Origin: Streptomyces sp. M41(2017)
GTDB taxonomy: Bacteria; Actinomycetota; Actinomycetes; Streptomycetales; Streptomycetaceae
NCBI RefSeq assembly: GCF_002078175.1
Contig: NZ_MWFK01000001.1
Span: forward strand, 1,922,001 to 1,986,000
Direction of reading: 5' to 3'
DNA: 64,000 nt
The translations under genes were made by a program, and so were the position numbers. The notes beneath the pieces were generated by a model. That model saw only the letters and a list, made by a program, of their open reading frames with translations, did no database searches and was not told where the DNA came from. Shown one piece after another: positions 1-10,488 of the stretch; position 1 is the stretch's first letter; the number at the start of each line of letters is the position of its first letter.

Positions 1-42
1 GCCTGGGATCTTTCGGGTTGGTGAAACGGGGCTCTGCGGCAC

Positions 43-1569
43 TTACGGGCGACGGATGGCGTCAGCCGCGGCCGTGGCTGCGGGACCCGCGGCCAGCTCG
101 GTCTCCAGGAGCTGCTTACCGAGCAGCTCGGGGTCGGGAAGCTCCATCGGGTACTCGCCGTCGAAGCACGCGCGGCAGAGGTTCGGCTTGTCGATGGTCG
201 TGGCCTCGATCATGCCGTCGATGGAGATGTACGAGAGGGAGTCGGCGCCGAGCGAGGTGCCGATCTCCTCGATGGTCATGCCGTTCGCGATCAGCTCGGC
301 GCGGGTCGCGAAGTCGATGCCGAAGAAGCAGGGCCACTTCACGGGCGGCGAGGAGATCCGGATGTGGACCTCGGCGGCACCCGCCTCGCGGAGCATCCGT
401 ACGAGGGCGCGCTGCGTGTTGCCGCGCACGATCGAGTCGTCGACGACGACCAGACGCTTGCCCTTGATGACTTCCTTGAGCGGGTTCAGCTTCAGCCGGA
501 TGCCCAGCTGGCGGATGGTCTGCGAGGGCTGGATGAAGGTCCGGCCCACGTACGCGTTCTTGACCAGGCCGGCGCCGAACGGGATGCCGGAGGCCTCCGC
601 GTAACCGATCGCGGCGGGCGTCCCGGACTCCGGGGTCGCTATGACCAGGTCGGCGTCGACCGGGGCTTCCTTGGCGAGTTTGCGGCCCATCTCGACACGC
701 GAGAGGTACACGTTCCGACCGGCGATGTCCGTGTCGGGGCGAGCCAGGTACACGTACTCGAAGATGCAGCCCTTGGGCTTCGCTTCCGCGAATCGCGAGC
801 TCCGGAGACCGTTCTCGTCGATGGCGACGAACTCGCCCGGCTCGATCTCGCGCACATAGCTGGCGCCGCAGATGTCGAGGGCGGCGGACTCGGAGGCGAC
901 CACCCAGCCACGCTCCAGGCGGCCGAGGACCAGCGGGCGGATGCCCTGCGGGTCACGGGCGGCGTAGAGGGTGTGCTCGTTCATGAAGACGAGCGAGAAG
1001 GCGCCCATGACCTGCGGGAGGACCTTGGTGGAGGCCTCCTCCACGGTCAGCGGCTTGCCGTCCTCGTCGACCTGGGCCGCGAGGAGCGCGGTCAGCAGGT
1101 CGGTGTCGTTGGTGGCCGCCACCCGGGTGGTGCGGCCCTCCTGCTTGGGCAGGTCGGCGACCATCTCGGCGAGCTGCGCCGTGTTGACCAGGTTGCCGTT
1201 GTGGCCGAGCGCGATGGAGCCGTGCGCGGTGGCACGGAACGTCGGCTGGGCGTTCTCCCACACGGAGGCACCGGTGGTCGAGTAGCGGGCGTGACCGACC
1301 GCGATATGACCCTGGAGCGAACCGAGCGAGGTTTCGTCGAAGACCTGGGACACAAGGCCCATGTCCTTGAAGACGAGGATCTGGGAGCCGTTGCTGACCG
1401 CGATTCCCGCGGATTCCTGACCCCGATGCTGGAGGGCGTAGAGCCCGAAGTAAGTGAGCTTGGCGACCTCTTCGCCCGGAGCCCAGACACCGAAGACGCC
1501 GCAAGCGTCCTGGGGGCCTTTCTCACCGGGGAGCAGATCATGATTGAGTCGACCGTCACCACGTGGCAC
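43..1569 (-). CDS. purF: amidophosphoribosyltransferase
   Basis: First committed step of purine synthesis: PRPP plus glutamine gives 5-phosphoribosylamine. The 508-residue protein has a short propeptide ending just before the catalytic cysteine (DACGVFGVW, Cys23), a class II glutamine amidotransferase domain (about 24-260, with RYSTTG and GHNGNLVN), and a phosphoribosyltransferase domain carrying the PRPP loop VVVDDSIVRGNT (about 370). Cysteines near the C-terminus (WPCFFGID, LCRACF) fit the Fe-S cluster of the Bacillus-type enzyme. The start is a GTG; the propeptide length fits the family. In streptomycetes purM normally follows purF, which would lie beyond the window edge. No purine-type operator was seen upstream of the start. 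Confidence 0.97.
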   Translation of the reverse strand: MPRGDGRLNHDLLPGEKGPQDACGVFGVWAPGEEVAKLTYFGLYALQHRGQESAGIAVSNGSQILVFKDMGLVSQVFDETSLGSLQGHIAVGHARYSTTGASVWENAQPTFRATAHGSIALGHNGNLVNTAQLAEMVADLPKQEGRTTRVAATNDTDLLTALLAAQVDEDGKPLTVEEASTKVLPQVMGAFSLVFMNEHTLYAARDPQGIRPLVLGRLERGWVVASESAALDICGASYVREIEPGEFVAIDENGLRSSRFAEAKPKGCIFEYVYLARPDTDIAGRNVYLSRVEMGRKLAKEAPVDADLVIATPESGTPAAIGYAEASGIPFGAGLVKNAYVGRTFIQPSQTIRQLGIRLKLNPLKEVIKGKRLVVVDDSIVRGNTQRALVRMLREAGAAEVHIRISSPPVKWPCFFGIDFATRAELIANGMTIEEIGTSLGADSLSYISIDGMIEATTIDKPNLCRACFDGEYPMELPDPELLGKQLLETELAAGPAATAAADAIRRP

Positions 1570-1630
1570 GGCACCGAGTGTAGGCGAGATCGACCACTGG
1601 TCCGAATTGGGGATAGGGGCTCCCCACGGG

Positions 1631-2419
1631 TCACTCAGCAGCCACCGCTTGGACGATTGTGCCGTTTCCGCTGGTCAGCGTGATGCCACGATGATCCACC
1701 ACGTACGAGGTGCGGCCGTCGAAGAGCTCCAGCAGGGCCTTCTCGGTCCTCATGAGTGAGCGGTCGCACATCATGCGGGTGGTCCTGGCCGGCCCGAGGG
1801 TGATATGTCCGTCGCTCACGGTGGCCCGGGCGGACGCGTGGTTGCAACCGAGGCGGCCGTCGAGGGTGCCCTTCTCTCCCAGGACGAAGTACGCGTCGGT
1901 GCCCTTGGGGAGCGACCGGGAGGTGTTCCTGTCACCGAGTGCCGTGACCGTCCACTTCGTCCCGCGCAGGGGTGCGTCCTTCTCCTTGGTGAGGCTGACC
2001 CGGTCGCCGCTGTCGGCGGTGAGGGTCAGCCGATCACCCTCGGTCCTGGCGGTGAACCCGTCCTGGCCGGCGATCGAGCGGCTCAGGTTCCGTTCGAAGG
2101 CGGTCGGGCCCTTCGCACAGCCCATCTCGGTCGTCCGGAGCGCGCCGAACGCGACCCGGTCGCCCCTGACCGTGGCCTTCGAGCCGAAGCCGTTGCAGCC
2201 GAGGTTGCCGCTGACCCGGCCGTCCTCGCCGATCTTCAGATACGCGCCGGCCGGCGCCTTCGCGGTCCTTCCGTCCACGGTGAGGCTGTCGACCGTCCAG
2301 TGGACTCCGGTCACCGGGGATCCCGTCCCGACGGAACCGCTTCCCGCCGTCTGGGTACCGCACGCCACGGCGAGGGGAAGCAGGGTCAGGACGCTGAGGG
2401 TCGTTCGCTGCTTGTCCAT
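1631..2419 (-). CDS. META-domain lipoprotein, two META repeats
   Basis: Probable extracytoplasmic lipoprotein of 262 residues. The start at MDKQRTT gives a lipoprotein signal peptide (hydrophobic run then LAVAC, Cys20); upstream codons add only a basic, proline-rich stretch and no ribosome site. Two META (HslJ-like) domains follow, about residues 35-130 and 150-258. Each carries the family hallmarks LGCN and a T-x-M-C segment (TTEMGC, TTRMMC), so the protein is an internal duplication. META proteins are tied to heat or stress responses in other bacteria; substrate and partner are unknown. It lies 61 bp upstream of the purF start on the same strand, so it is transcribed toward purF. Confidence 0.85.
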   Translation of the reverse strand: MDKQRTTLSVLTLLPLAVACGTQTAGSGSVGTGSPVTGVHWTVDSLTVDGRTAKAPAGAYLKIGEDGRVSGNLGCNGFGSKATVRGDRVAFGALRTTEMGCAKGPTAFERNLSRSIAGQDGFTARTEGDRLTLTADSGDRVSLTKEKDAPLRGTKWTVTALGDRNTSRSLPKGTDAYFVLGEKGTLDGRLGCNHASARATVSDGHITLGPARTTRMMCDRSLMRTEKALLELFDGRTSYVVDHRGITLTSGNGTIVQAVAAE

Positions 2420-2905
2420 GCCGATGGGACGGGAGGGGTGGGGGATCCGGTTCCCCTCCCGGCACGAGGACCCCCGATCGAGCGGCGGGCGCGGCCGGGG
2501 TGACGGGCACGGACGCGGACGGTTCAGCACGTCAGGAGGCGGTGGACGGCGGGGCGTTCGGGACGTTCGGTCCGCGCGGACGGGATCGGCCTGGGGCGTC
2601 CCGGGAGCGTCGGACCGTTTCGGGCCGTGCAGAAGGCAGCGGCCCGCGGACGTCTGGGGGGGGAGGACGCGGTTGCCGCGGCGGTGGCCCGCAGTGGCTC
2701 GCTGACGTCCGGGGCGCTCTCCGACGTGGTGGCCGCGGCAGCGGCTCGCGGACGTCCCGGGGGGGGAGCGGACGTGGTTGGCCGCGGTGGCGGCTCGCGG
2801 ACGTCCCGGGGGGGGCGGACGTGGTGGCCGCGGTGGCGGCCCGTAGGCGCCGGGCCTCTCGGGGTCGTCGAAGGAGCGCCGGGCGCCAGCGACCGACCCG
2901 GCGGT
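2420..2905. other. 486-bp gene-free stretch with degenerate tandem repeat
   Basis: No gene was recognised. About 2638-2850 hold four imperfect copies of a roughly 50-bp GC-rich unit, anchored by GACGTC at 2649, 2704, 2751 and 2800 (spacings 55, 47 and 49 bp), each followed by a G-run and then GACGTGGTGGCCGCGG-like sequence. Frames stay open on both strands only because A/T-rich stop codons are rare here; composition shows no codon periodicity I could support. Confidence 0.6.
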
Positions 2906-3703
2906 TCAGCTCATCAGGGGCAGCAGACCTGCGAGATCGGCGCGTTCGCCGCTGGCGCTGACCTTCGCCTCGCCGAGTGCCGTCTTCCACTCCGTACGTC
3001 CCGTCGCGAGCCGGATCCAGGTCAGCGGGTCCGTCTCCACCACATTCGGCGGAGTGCCGCGGGTGTGCCGCGGACCCTCGACGCACTGCACGACCGCGTA
3101 CGGCGGGATCCGCACCTCCGTCGACGCGCCGGGCGCCTTCACGGCGAGCGCGTCGGCGAGGAGCCGGGTGCAGGCGGCGAGGGCCTGGCGGTCGTACGGG
3201 ATGTCGAGGCCGGGAACCGCGCGGTTCAGGTCGTCGGTGTGGACGACGAGTTCGACGGTCCGGGTGACGAGGTAGTCCGCGAGCGTCATCGTCCCGGTGC
3301 GCGCGGCGACCAGCCGGCCGTCCCGTGCGGTGGCCAGGCGCTCGGTGATCCGCTGCTCGGTGCGGGCGAACAGGGCGTCGAGGTCCGTGTTCCCGGCGGC
3401 GAGCTCACGAGTGTCGTCCGCGATGTCGGCGGCCCGGGCGGCGGTGGCGAACGGCCAGTCGAGCAGGGACAGTTCCCTGGCGGTGGGCTCGGGTCCGTCG
3501 AGACCGCGGCTCACCGTCTCCAGGGCCGTCGTGACGTGCGCCGCGAGGTCGCGAACGGTCCACCCGCCGAGGTGCGTGGGACGCGCCGCCTGTTCCTCGC
3601 TCAGGGTGCGCACGCCGGCCCGTACGTTCCCGAACTGGGCGAGGACCGCCGCACGGATCTTGGCGGAGTCGTAGGCACGGGCGCGCTTCTTGGCGGGGGG
3701 CAT
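2906..3703 (-). CDS. sterol-carrier / mycothiol-dependent maleylpyruvate isomerase family protein
   Basis: A 265-residue cytosolic protein. The N-terminal half (about 20-160) is the DinB-like four-helix MDMPI fold seen in mycothiol-dependent enzymes: LGGWTVRDLAAHVTTALE and TRTVELVVHTDDL supply the conserved histidines. The C-terminal about 90 residues (IPPYAVVQCVEGPRHTRGTP ... WIRLATGR) resemble the SCP2-like sterol-carrier domain. The substrate is unknown; actinobacteria use mycothiol in place of glutathione. I chose ATG 3703 because a -10-like TAGGGT (3716-3711 on the minus strand) sits 7 nt upstream, suggesting a leaderless transcript; a GTG at 3712 is the alternative. Confidence 0.85.
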   Translation of the reverse strand: MPPAKKRARAYDSAKIRAAVLAQFGNVRAGVRTLSEEQAARPTHLGGWTVRDLAAHVTTALETVSRGLDGPEPTARELSLLDWPFATAARAADIADDTRELAAGNTDLDALFARTEQRITERLATARDGRLVAARTGTMTLADYLVTRTVELVVHTDDLNRAVPGLDIPYDRQALAACTRLLADALAVKAPGASTEVRIPPYAVVQCVEGPRHTRGTPPNVVETDPLTWIRLATGRTEWKTALGEAKVSASGERADLAGLLPLMS

Positions 3704-3763
3704 GATCCTCACCCTAGGACCGGGGACCGCTCGGACGGGGGCCGGTGGGGGTTTTCCGCCGGT

Positions 3764-4408
3764 CTACTTCCGGACCGCGTATCCGGCGAGGCCGCTCTCG
3801 ATCAGGTCGAACGCGCGGTTGGCCTGGTCGGCGGCGTCCTCGGCGACGGCTTCGGGACTCTCGCCGTCGTTGATACGGCGGTGGTGCGCCTCCACCAGAG
3901 CGTTGCGCGCGCTGATCAGCTGGGCGGCAGCGATGGCGGCGAGCACGGGGTCGTCGCTCTCCTCGGCAAGGGTCCGGACCAGCTCCTCCTCACCCCGGTG
4001 CGAGGCGATGAGCGCGCGCTCCCGCAGGGCGGGTGTCTCGCCCACGAGGGTGCGCAGCGTGCGGGCGAACGGCTCCGTGTTCAGACCGATCGAGGGATCA
4101 CGCGCCTCGACCATTTCAAGGAACTGGCGCCGGACCGCGTCGACGGCGGATTCTCCGGGCTCGCGCTCGCGGACCGCGCGGGCGGCGTCCCCGAAGTGTT
4201 CCTCCATGGGCCGGAAGACCAAGTCTTCCTTGGTCCCGAAGTAGTTGAACACCGTCATCTTGGAGACCTCGGCCGCGTCCGCGATCTCCGCGACGGAGAC
4301 GGCGTCGAACCCGCGCTCCACGAACAGCTCCACGGCGGTCCGCCAGATCCGCATGGCCGTCTGCCGCTTCTTGCGCTCCCGCAGTCCCATCGCCTCTGCC
4401 ATAGCCAT
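3764..4408 (-). CDS. TetR-family transcriptional regulator
   Basis: A 214-residue repressor. The N-terminal helix-turn-helix (about 15-60) reads AVELFVERGFDAVSVAEIADAAEVSKMTVFNYFGTKEDL, a clear TetR_N signature; the remainder is the ligand-binding domain. It is divergent from the MFS exporter at 4529 across a 120-bp AT-rich gap, the usual arrangement for a repressor of an efflux gene. Start chosen at MAMAEAMGLRERKK; upstream codons run through the AT-rich promoter region and are not coding-like. ATG 4402 or 4390 are alternatives. The ligand is unknown but is probably a substrate of the neighbouring pump. Confidence 0.88.
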   Translation of the reverse strand: MAMAEAMGLRERKKRQTAMRIWRTAVELFVERGFDAVSVAEIADAAEVSKMTVFNYFGTKEDLVFRPMEEHFGDAARAVREREPGESAVDAVRRQFLEMVEARDPSIGLNTEPFARTLRTLVGETPALRERALIASHRGEEELVRTLAEESDDPVLAAIAAAQLISARNALVEAHHRRINDGESPEAVAEDAADQANRAFDLIESGLAGYAVRK

Positions 4409-4445
4409 GACTGTACCAGGATGAAATTTGATCCGAGAAAAAACA

Positions 4446-4475
4446 TTGACCCGATACATAAATATTGGGCATGAT
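4446..4475 (+). promoter_or_regulatory. promoter and candidate TetR operator of the MFS gene
   Basis: TTGACC (4446-4451) and CATGAT (4470-4475) are spaced 18 bp and resemble a housekeeping promoter. Between them lies CCCGATA-N6-TATTGGG (4450-4469), an inverted repeat with one mismatch, placed so that a bound repressor would block RNA polymerase. The surrounding 4410-4475 is markedly AT-rich for this genome. Binding by the adjacent TetR is inferred. Confidence 0.5.
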
Positions 4476-4528
4476 GGTGCCATCGCAGTCGGCGGGCCCA
4501 ACCCACCGCCGGGGACGGGGAGTCACGC

Positions 4529-6244
4529 ATGTCCACATCAGCCCGCAGGAAAGCGGCCGACACCGGGACGACGGGGCGCGGCGGCTCCGCGCCGGGGGTG
4601 AACACCGGCGCGGAGAGGAGCGACAGCACGGGAGCGACCGACAGCACGGCGAAGAAGTCGGCGCAGGGGCCCGGGAGGGCCGGCGACCCGGAGGGATCCA
4701 CCACGAACAGCGCGGTCACGGAAGGGACCTCCGCCCCCGCGGCGGAGACCGGCATGACCGAGCGACAGCGCACGATCGGCTTCCTTGTCTGCCTGGTCAC
4801 GATCGTGCTGGCCATCCTCGACCTGCAGATCGTCTCCGCGGCGACCGTCCCGATCGTCCGCGACCTCGACCCCGAGCACGGTGTCGACAAGATCCCCTGG
4901 CTGGTCAGCTCGTTCGCGCTGGCCTCGGCGGCGATGCTCCCGCTGTACGGCAAGCTGTGCGACGTCCTCGGCCCCAAGCGGGTCTTCACCGGCGCCATCG
5001 CCACCTTCCTGGTGGGCTCGGCACTGTGCGGCGCCGCCCAGTCGATGGGCCAGCTCATCGCGGCCCGCGCGGTCCAGGGTCTCGGTGGCGGCGGGCTGAT
5101 GAGCGTGACCATGGTCGTCATCGCCCACCTCAAAGGCCCGGGCGAGAAGGGCGGCAAGGGGAACAACCTCGGCGGGGTCGTCGCCGGCGGGGGCATGGCC
5201 GTCGGCCCCTGGATCGGCGGCCTGCTCGCGGACCACGCGGGCTGGCGCTGGATCTTCTACGTCAACCTGCCGATCGGCGTCGCCGTCCTGGCCGCGTCCG
5301 CCTTCGCCCTCAAACTCCCCGAGCGCCCCGTCCGCCGCCCGATCGACTACGCCGGCGCAGCCCTTGTCGCGGCCTTCGCCTGCTCCCTGCTGCTCGTCAC
5401 CGACTGGGGCGGCCAGGAGTACGCGTGGACCTCACCCGTCATCACGGGCCTGTTGCTCACCTCGGCCGCGACGCTCGCCCTGTTCCTGTGGCGCCAGACA
5501 CGGGCGCCCGAACCGGTGCTTCCGCTCTCCCTGTTCCGGGTTCCGGAGCTGCGCCTCGGCTTCGCGATCCAGGGCCTCGTCGGGGCCTCGATGATGTGCG
5601 CCATCTATTACGTGCTGGTCTATCTCCAGGTGGCCCGAGGCATCGGCAGCTCCTCCGCCGGGCTCTATCTCCTGCCCATGGCGGCCGGAATGACCGCCGT
5701 CGGCATCCTCTCCGGCCGCCTCACGGACCGTGGCTGGTCGGCCCGCACCTTCACCATCAGCGGCACGGTGACCACCGCGCTCGCGTTCGTCGCACTGTCC
5801 ACCACCGGTCCCGACACCTCCCTCTGGCTGATCCGCGCCGAACTCCTGCTGTTCGGGGCCGGGTTCGGACAACTCGTGGGCCAGCTGATCCTGCTCGTGC
5901 AGGACGCGGCACCCCGGCACCAGCTGGGCATCGCCACCACCGGCGTCCGCTTCTTCCAGACCCTGGGCAGCGCCCTCGGCACCGCCGTCTTCGGCACCGT
6001 CCTCGCCCGGCTGTACGCGGCCGACGGGCCCGGCGGCGGCATCGGTTCCCTCGCCCGGCTCACCGGCAGGGCCCACGCCGACGGGGTCGAGGCCTTCGTC
6101 TCCGGCATGGACGTCGTCTTCTGGGGGGCGGCGGCGGTCATGGTGGTCGGCGTGGTGCTGGCGCTGCGGCTGCCCCGGTCGGGCACCCGGCCCGGGACTT
6201 CCATACCCGAGCGGGCGCGGGAGGAACAGCCCGTCGCGGCCTGA
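4529..6244 (+). CDS. MFS drug exporter, DHA2/EmrB-QacA type (14 TM)
   Basis: A 571-residue inner-membrane proton-driven efflux protein. A hydrophilic N-terminus of about 75 residues precedes the transmembrane core. Family motifs are seen: DLQIVSAATVPIVRDL in TM1, the loop 2-3 motif LYGKLCDVLGPKRVF, motif C-like GPWIGGLLADHAGWRWIFYVNLPIG, and about 14 hydrophobic segments. Start 4529 has GGGGACGGGGAG 6 nt upstream; ATG 4754 also has GGAG 6 nt upstream and would remove the hydrophilic extension, so the true start is uncertain. Divergent from the TetR gene and probably its target. The gene ends 24 bp before a bidirectional terminator shared with purL. Confidence 0.92.
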   Translation: MSTSARRKAADTGTTGRGGSAPGVNTGAERSDSTGATDSTAKKSAQGPGRAGDPEGSTTNSAVTEGTSAPAAETGMTERQRTIGFLVCLVTIVLAILDLQIVSAATVPIVRDLDPEHGVDKIPWLVSSFALASAAMLPLYGKLCDVLGPKRVFTGAIATFLVGSALCGAAQSMGQLIAARAVQGLGGGGLMSVTMVVIAHLKGPGEKGGKGNNLGGVVAGGGMAVGPWIGGLLADHAGWRWIFYVNLPIGVAVLAASAFALKLPERPVRRPIDYAGAALVAAFACSLLLVTDWGGQEYAWTSPVITGLLLTSAATLALFLWRQTRAPEPVLPLSLFRVPELRLGFAIQGLVGASMMCAIYYVLVYLQVARGIGSSSAGLYLLPMAAGMTAVGILSGRLTDRGWSARTFTISGTVTTALAFVALSTTGPDTSLWLIRAELLLFGAGFGQLVGQLILLVQDAAPRHQLGIATTGVRFFQTLGSALGTAVFGTVLARLYAADGPGGGIGSLARLTGRAHADGVEAFVSGMDVVFWGAAAVMVVGVVLALRLPRSGTRPGTSIPERAREEQPVAA

Positions 6245-6267
6245 GTCGAACACGACAGGCCAGGACG

Positions 6268-6306
6268 CGTGAAGGCCCCGCCCGGAGTCCGGACGGGGCC
6301 TTCACG
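6268..6306. terminator. bidirectional terminator between MFS gene and purL
   Basis: Perfect 13-bp arms (CGTGAAGGCCCCG, 6268-6280, and its complement 6294-6306) around a 13-nt loop, between convergent genes. Confidence 0.85.
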
Positions 6307-6318
6307 CAGGTCAGCGCA

Positions 6319-8573
<2,255 letters not shown>

Positions 8574-8577
<4 letters not shown>

Positions 8578-9254
8578 GCGTTGACCAGCTTCTTGAGGAT
8601 CGAGGTGAAGAAGGGGAGGCCGTCGGTGCGGCCGGAGCCGACGAGCGGCTCGACGGCGTGCTCCGGGTGCGGCATCAGACCGACGACGTTGCCCGCCTCG
8701 TTCGTGATGCCGGCGATGTCGCGCAGCGAGCCGTTCGGGTTGACGTCCACGTAGCGGAACGCGACCCGGCCCTCGGCCTCCAGCATGTCGAGCGTCCGCG
8801 AATCGGCGACGTACCGCCCGTCCATGTTCTTCAGCGGAATGTGGATCTCCTGGCCGGACGCGTAGTCGGCGGTCCAGGCGGTCTCCGCGTTCTCCACCCG
8901 CAGCTTCTGGTCACGGCAGATGAAGTGGAGGTGGTTGTTGCCGAGCATCGCGCCGGGAAGGAGGTGCGCCTCGGTGAGGACCTGGAAGCCGTTGCAGATG
9001 CCGAGAACCGGCATTCCGGACTTCGCCTGCTCGATGACGGTCTCCATCACCGGCGAGAAGCGCGAGATGGCGCCGGCCCGGAGATAGTCGCCGTACGAGA
9101 AACCACCGGGCAGCACCACGGCGTCGACCTGCTTGAGGTCCTTGTCCTTGTGCCAGAGAGCGACGGGTTCGGCACCCGCGAGCCGGATCGCGCGCTGCGT
9201 GTCGCGGTCGTCGAGGCTGCCCGGAAAGGTGACGACTCCAATACGAGCGGTCAC
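8574..9254 (-). CDS. purQ: phosphoribosylformylglycinamidine synthase glutaminase subunit PurQ
   Basis: A 226-residue class I glutamine amidotransferase that hydrolyses glutamine and channels ammonia to PurL. The nucleophile elbow [11 protein letters not shown] places the catalytic cysteine at residue 87; the His/Glu of the triad lie in [11 protein letters not shown] near residue 202. The oxyanion strand [14 protein letters not shown] is intact. The GTG start overlaps the purS stop (GTGA) and the stop overlaps the purL start (ATGA), a tightly coupled operon giving balanced subunit synthesis. Confidence 0.98.
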
Positions 9255-9514
9255 TTTCCGGCCTCCGCGACTTCCTCGACCTTGACGGTGAAGTCCTCGA
9301 TCACGGTGTTGGCGAGGAAGGATTCCGCAAGTTCGTGGATGCGGGCGAGCGCGGCGTCGTCCACCGGTCCGTCCACTTCCAGTTCGAATCGCTTTCCCTG
9401 ACGTACGTCGGAGACACCGTCGAAACCGAGGCGCGGCAGTGCACGCTGCACCGCCTGGCCCTGGGGGTCGAGGATCTCCGGCTTGAGCATGACGTCGACT
9501 ACGACGCGTGCCAC
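9251..9514 (-). CDS. purS: phosphoribosylformylglycinamidine synthase subunit PurS
   Basis: Small (87-residue) structural subunit that bridges PurL and PurQ in Gram-positive-type FGAM synthase. [19 protein letters not shown] and [12 protein letters not shown] are typical family segments. Two GTG codons are possible; 9514 is preferred because GGGAG lies 5 nt upstream of it, whereas it would touch the GTG at 9520. First gene of purSQL; its promoter region carries the double palindrome at 9571-9600. Confidence 0.96.
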   Translation of the reverse strand: MARVVVDVMLKPEILDPQGQAVQRALPRLGFDGVSDVRQGKRFELEVDGPVDDAALARIHELAESFLANTVIEDFTVKVEEVAEAGK

Positions 9515-9570
9515 TGGCACTCCCGGTGTGTGGTGCTGAGCAGGTCCCTTCAGACTACCCGTACAAAATT

Positions 9571-9600
9571 TCTACTCGCGTAGATTCGTAGAATCCTACG
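9571..9600. promoter_or_regulatory. double palindrome upstream of purSQL (candidate operator)
   Basis: Two adjacent inverted repeats: TCTAC-TCGC-GTAGA (9571-9584) and CGTAG-AATC-CTACG (9587-9600). They share GTAGA/TCTAC-type half-sites and sit about 57-86 bp upstream of purS, where a minus-strand promoter would be expected. No equivalent was seen upstream of purF, purC or purD. Purine control is inferred from position only. Confidence 0.5.
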
Positions 9601-9875
9601 TGACCCCGATCACGATCCCGCATCGACAAGGGGTCTTCCGCGGAAAATCCTGGGAAAAACAGCAGAAGAGCGACGGGCGCCCATTGCCTCCGGACACGCG
9701 GAAGGATTTAGTCGGGCTTCACAATGCAATGCCGGGCACTGTACAAAGGAATTGGCATTAGCCGATACTTTGCCCAATAACAGCCGGACAGTCGACATCT
9801 CCCCGACAACTCCGTGACGTCCGCGCACGTCATGACCGTTGATCGCAGAGCTGTCGCGCGAAGGGACCGATATTC
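9601..9875 (+). promoter_or_regulatory. AT-enriched upstream region of lsr2
   Basis: No gene. 9700-9790 is distinctly AT-richer than its surroundings. TTGGCA (9752-9757) and CAATAA (9774-9779), spaced 16 bp, are a plausible promoter. ATTGGCA (9751-9757) and TGCCCAAT (9771-9778) form a near-perfect inverted repeat around it. Lsr2-type proteins bind AT-rich DNA, so self-regulation is likely but inferred. Confidence 0.4.
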
Positions 9876-10193
9876 GTGGCGCAGCGTGTCGTGGTCACTC
9901 TCTTTGACGACATCGACGGCTCGGAAGCGGCGGAGACGATCGCCTTCGGACTGGACGGCAAGTCGTACGAGATCGACCTCAATCCAGCCAATGCCAAGAA
10001 ACTGCGCAAGGTCCTCGCGCCGTACCTCGAGGCCGGCCGCAAGCAGTCGAAGTCCGGGAAGGCGTACACGCACACCGCGCTGACGCCCGACCCCGCCGCC
10101 GTCCGCGCCTGGGCCCGCTCCAACAAGATGGACGTGCCGCCGCGCGGCCGGATCCCCAAGAAGGTCTACGAGGCGTTCGCCGAGTCCCACTGA
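9876..10193 (+). CDS. lsr2: Lsr2 nucleoid-associated protein
   Basis: A 105-residue H-NS-like xenogeneic silencer of actinobacteria that binds and bridges AT-rich DNA. The N-terminal oligomerisation part (MAQRVVVTLFDDIDGSEAAETIAFGLDGKSYEIDL, starting from GTG) and the C-terminal DNA-binding part (AVRAWARSNKMDVPPRGRIPKKVYEAF), with the AT-hook-like R-G-R core, are both complete. Length matches the family. It is transcribed away from purSQL and precedes a tRNA-Gly pair. Confidence 0.96.
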   Translation: MAQRVVVTLFDDIDGSEAAETIAFGLDGKSYEIDLNPANAKKLRKVLAPYLEAGRKQSKSGKAYTHTALTPDPAAVRAWARSNKMDVPPRGRIPKKVYEAFAESH

Positions 10194-10257
10194 GCCGCCG
10201 CCCCCGCACCCGGGGACACCCGCGAGGGACCGCCACCGGACCCCGCAGACAGCCGAC

Positions 10258-10288
10258 TTGCGCTGACCCCCCGCTGATCAGCTAGAGT
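10258..10288 (+). promoter_or_regulatory. probable promoter of the tRNA-Gly pair
   Basis: TTGCGC (10258-10263) and TAGAGT (10283-10288), spaced 19 bp, about 50 bp upstream of tRNA-Gly(TCC). The match is moderate. Confidence 0.4.
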
Positions 10289-10337
10289 CTGGAACACGCC
10301 GAGGGGCAAGGCCGAAAGCCGAAACCCACGGGGTCGC

Positions 10338-10409
10338 GCGGGTGTAGTTCAGTAGTAGAACATCCCCCTTCCAGGGGGAAGGCGCAGTGTGCAATTCCTG
10401 TCACCCGCT
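10338..10409 (+). tRNA. tRNA-Gly(TCC), atypical D and T loops
   Basis: Acceptor stem GCGGGTG/CACCCGC is perfect. The D stem is GTTC/GAAC; the anticodon stem TCCCC/GGGGA encloses loop CTTCCAG (anticodon TCC). Two normally invariant elbow features are changed: the D loop is AGTAGTA, so G18-G19 is not present, and the T loop reads GTGCAATT where GTTCAATT-like sequence is expected (U55 to G). The T stem is weak (GCAG/CTGT with a wobble and a mismatch). These are the features described for staphylococcal tRNA-Gly dedicated to peptidoglycan bridges. It may still be a translating tRNA if it is the only TCC gene in the genome. Confidence 0.85.
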
Positions 10410-10488
10410 CTGCATCTCTTACCGATCGGTCTTGTCGATCAGGTAGGGTGGTGCTCGCGCCGATCGGTGGAAGCCGGTCGGAGGCAAT

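Noticed and set aside
2627..4474. A 615-codon plus-strand frame through the tandem repeat
   Set aside because: It runs antisense to the sterol-carrier and TetR genes and through the repeat; no independent support.
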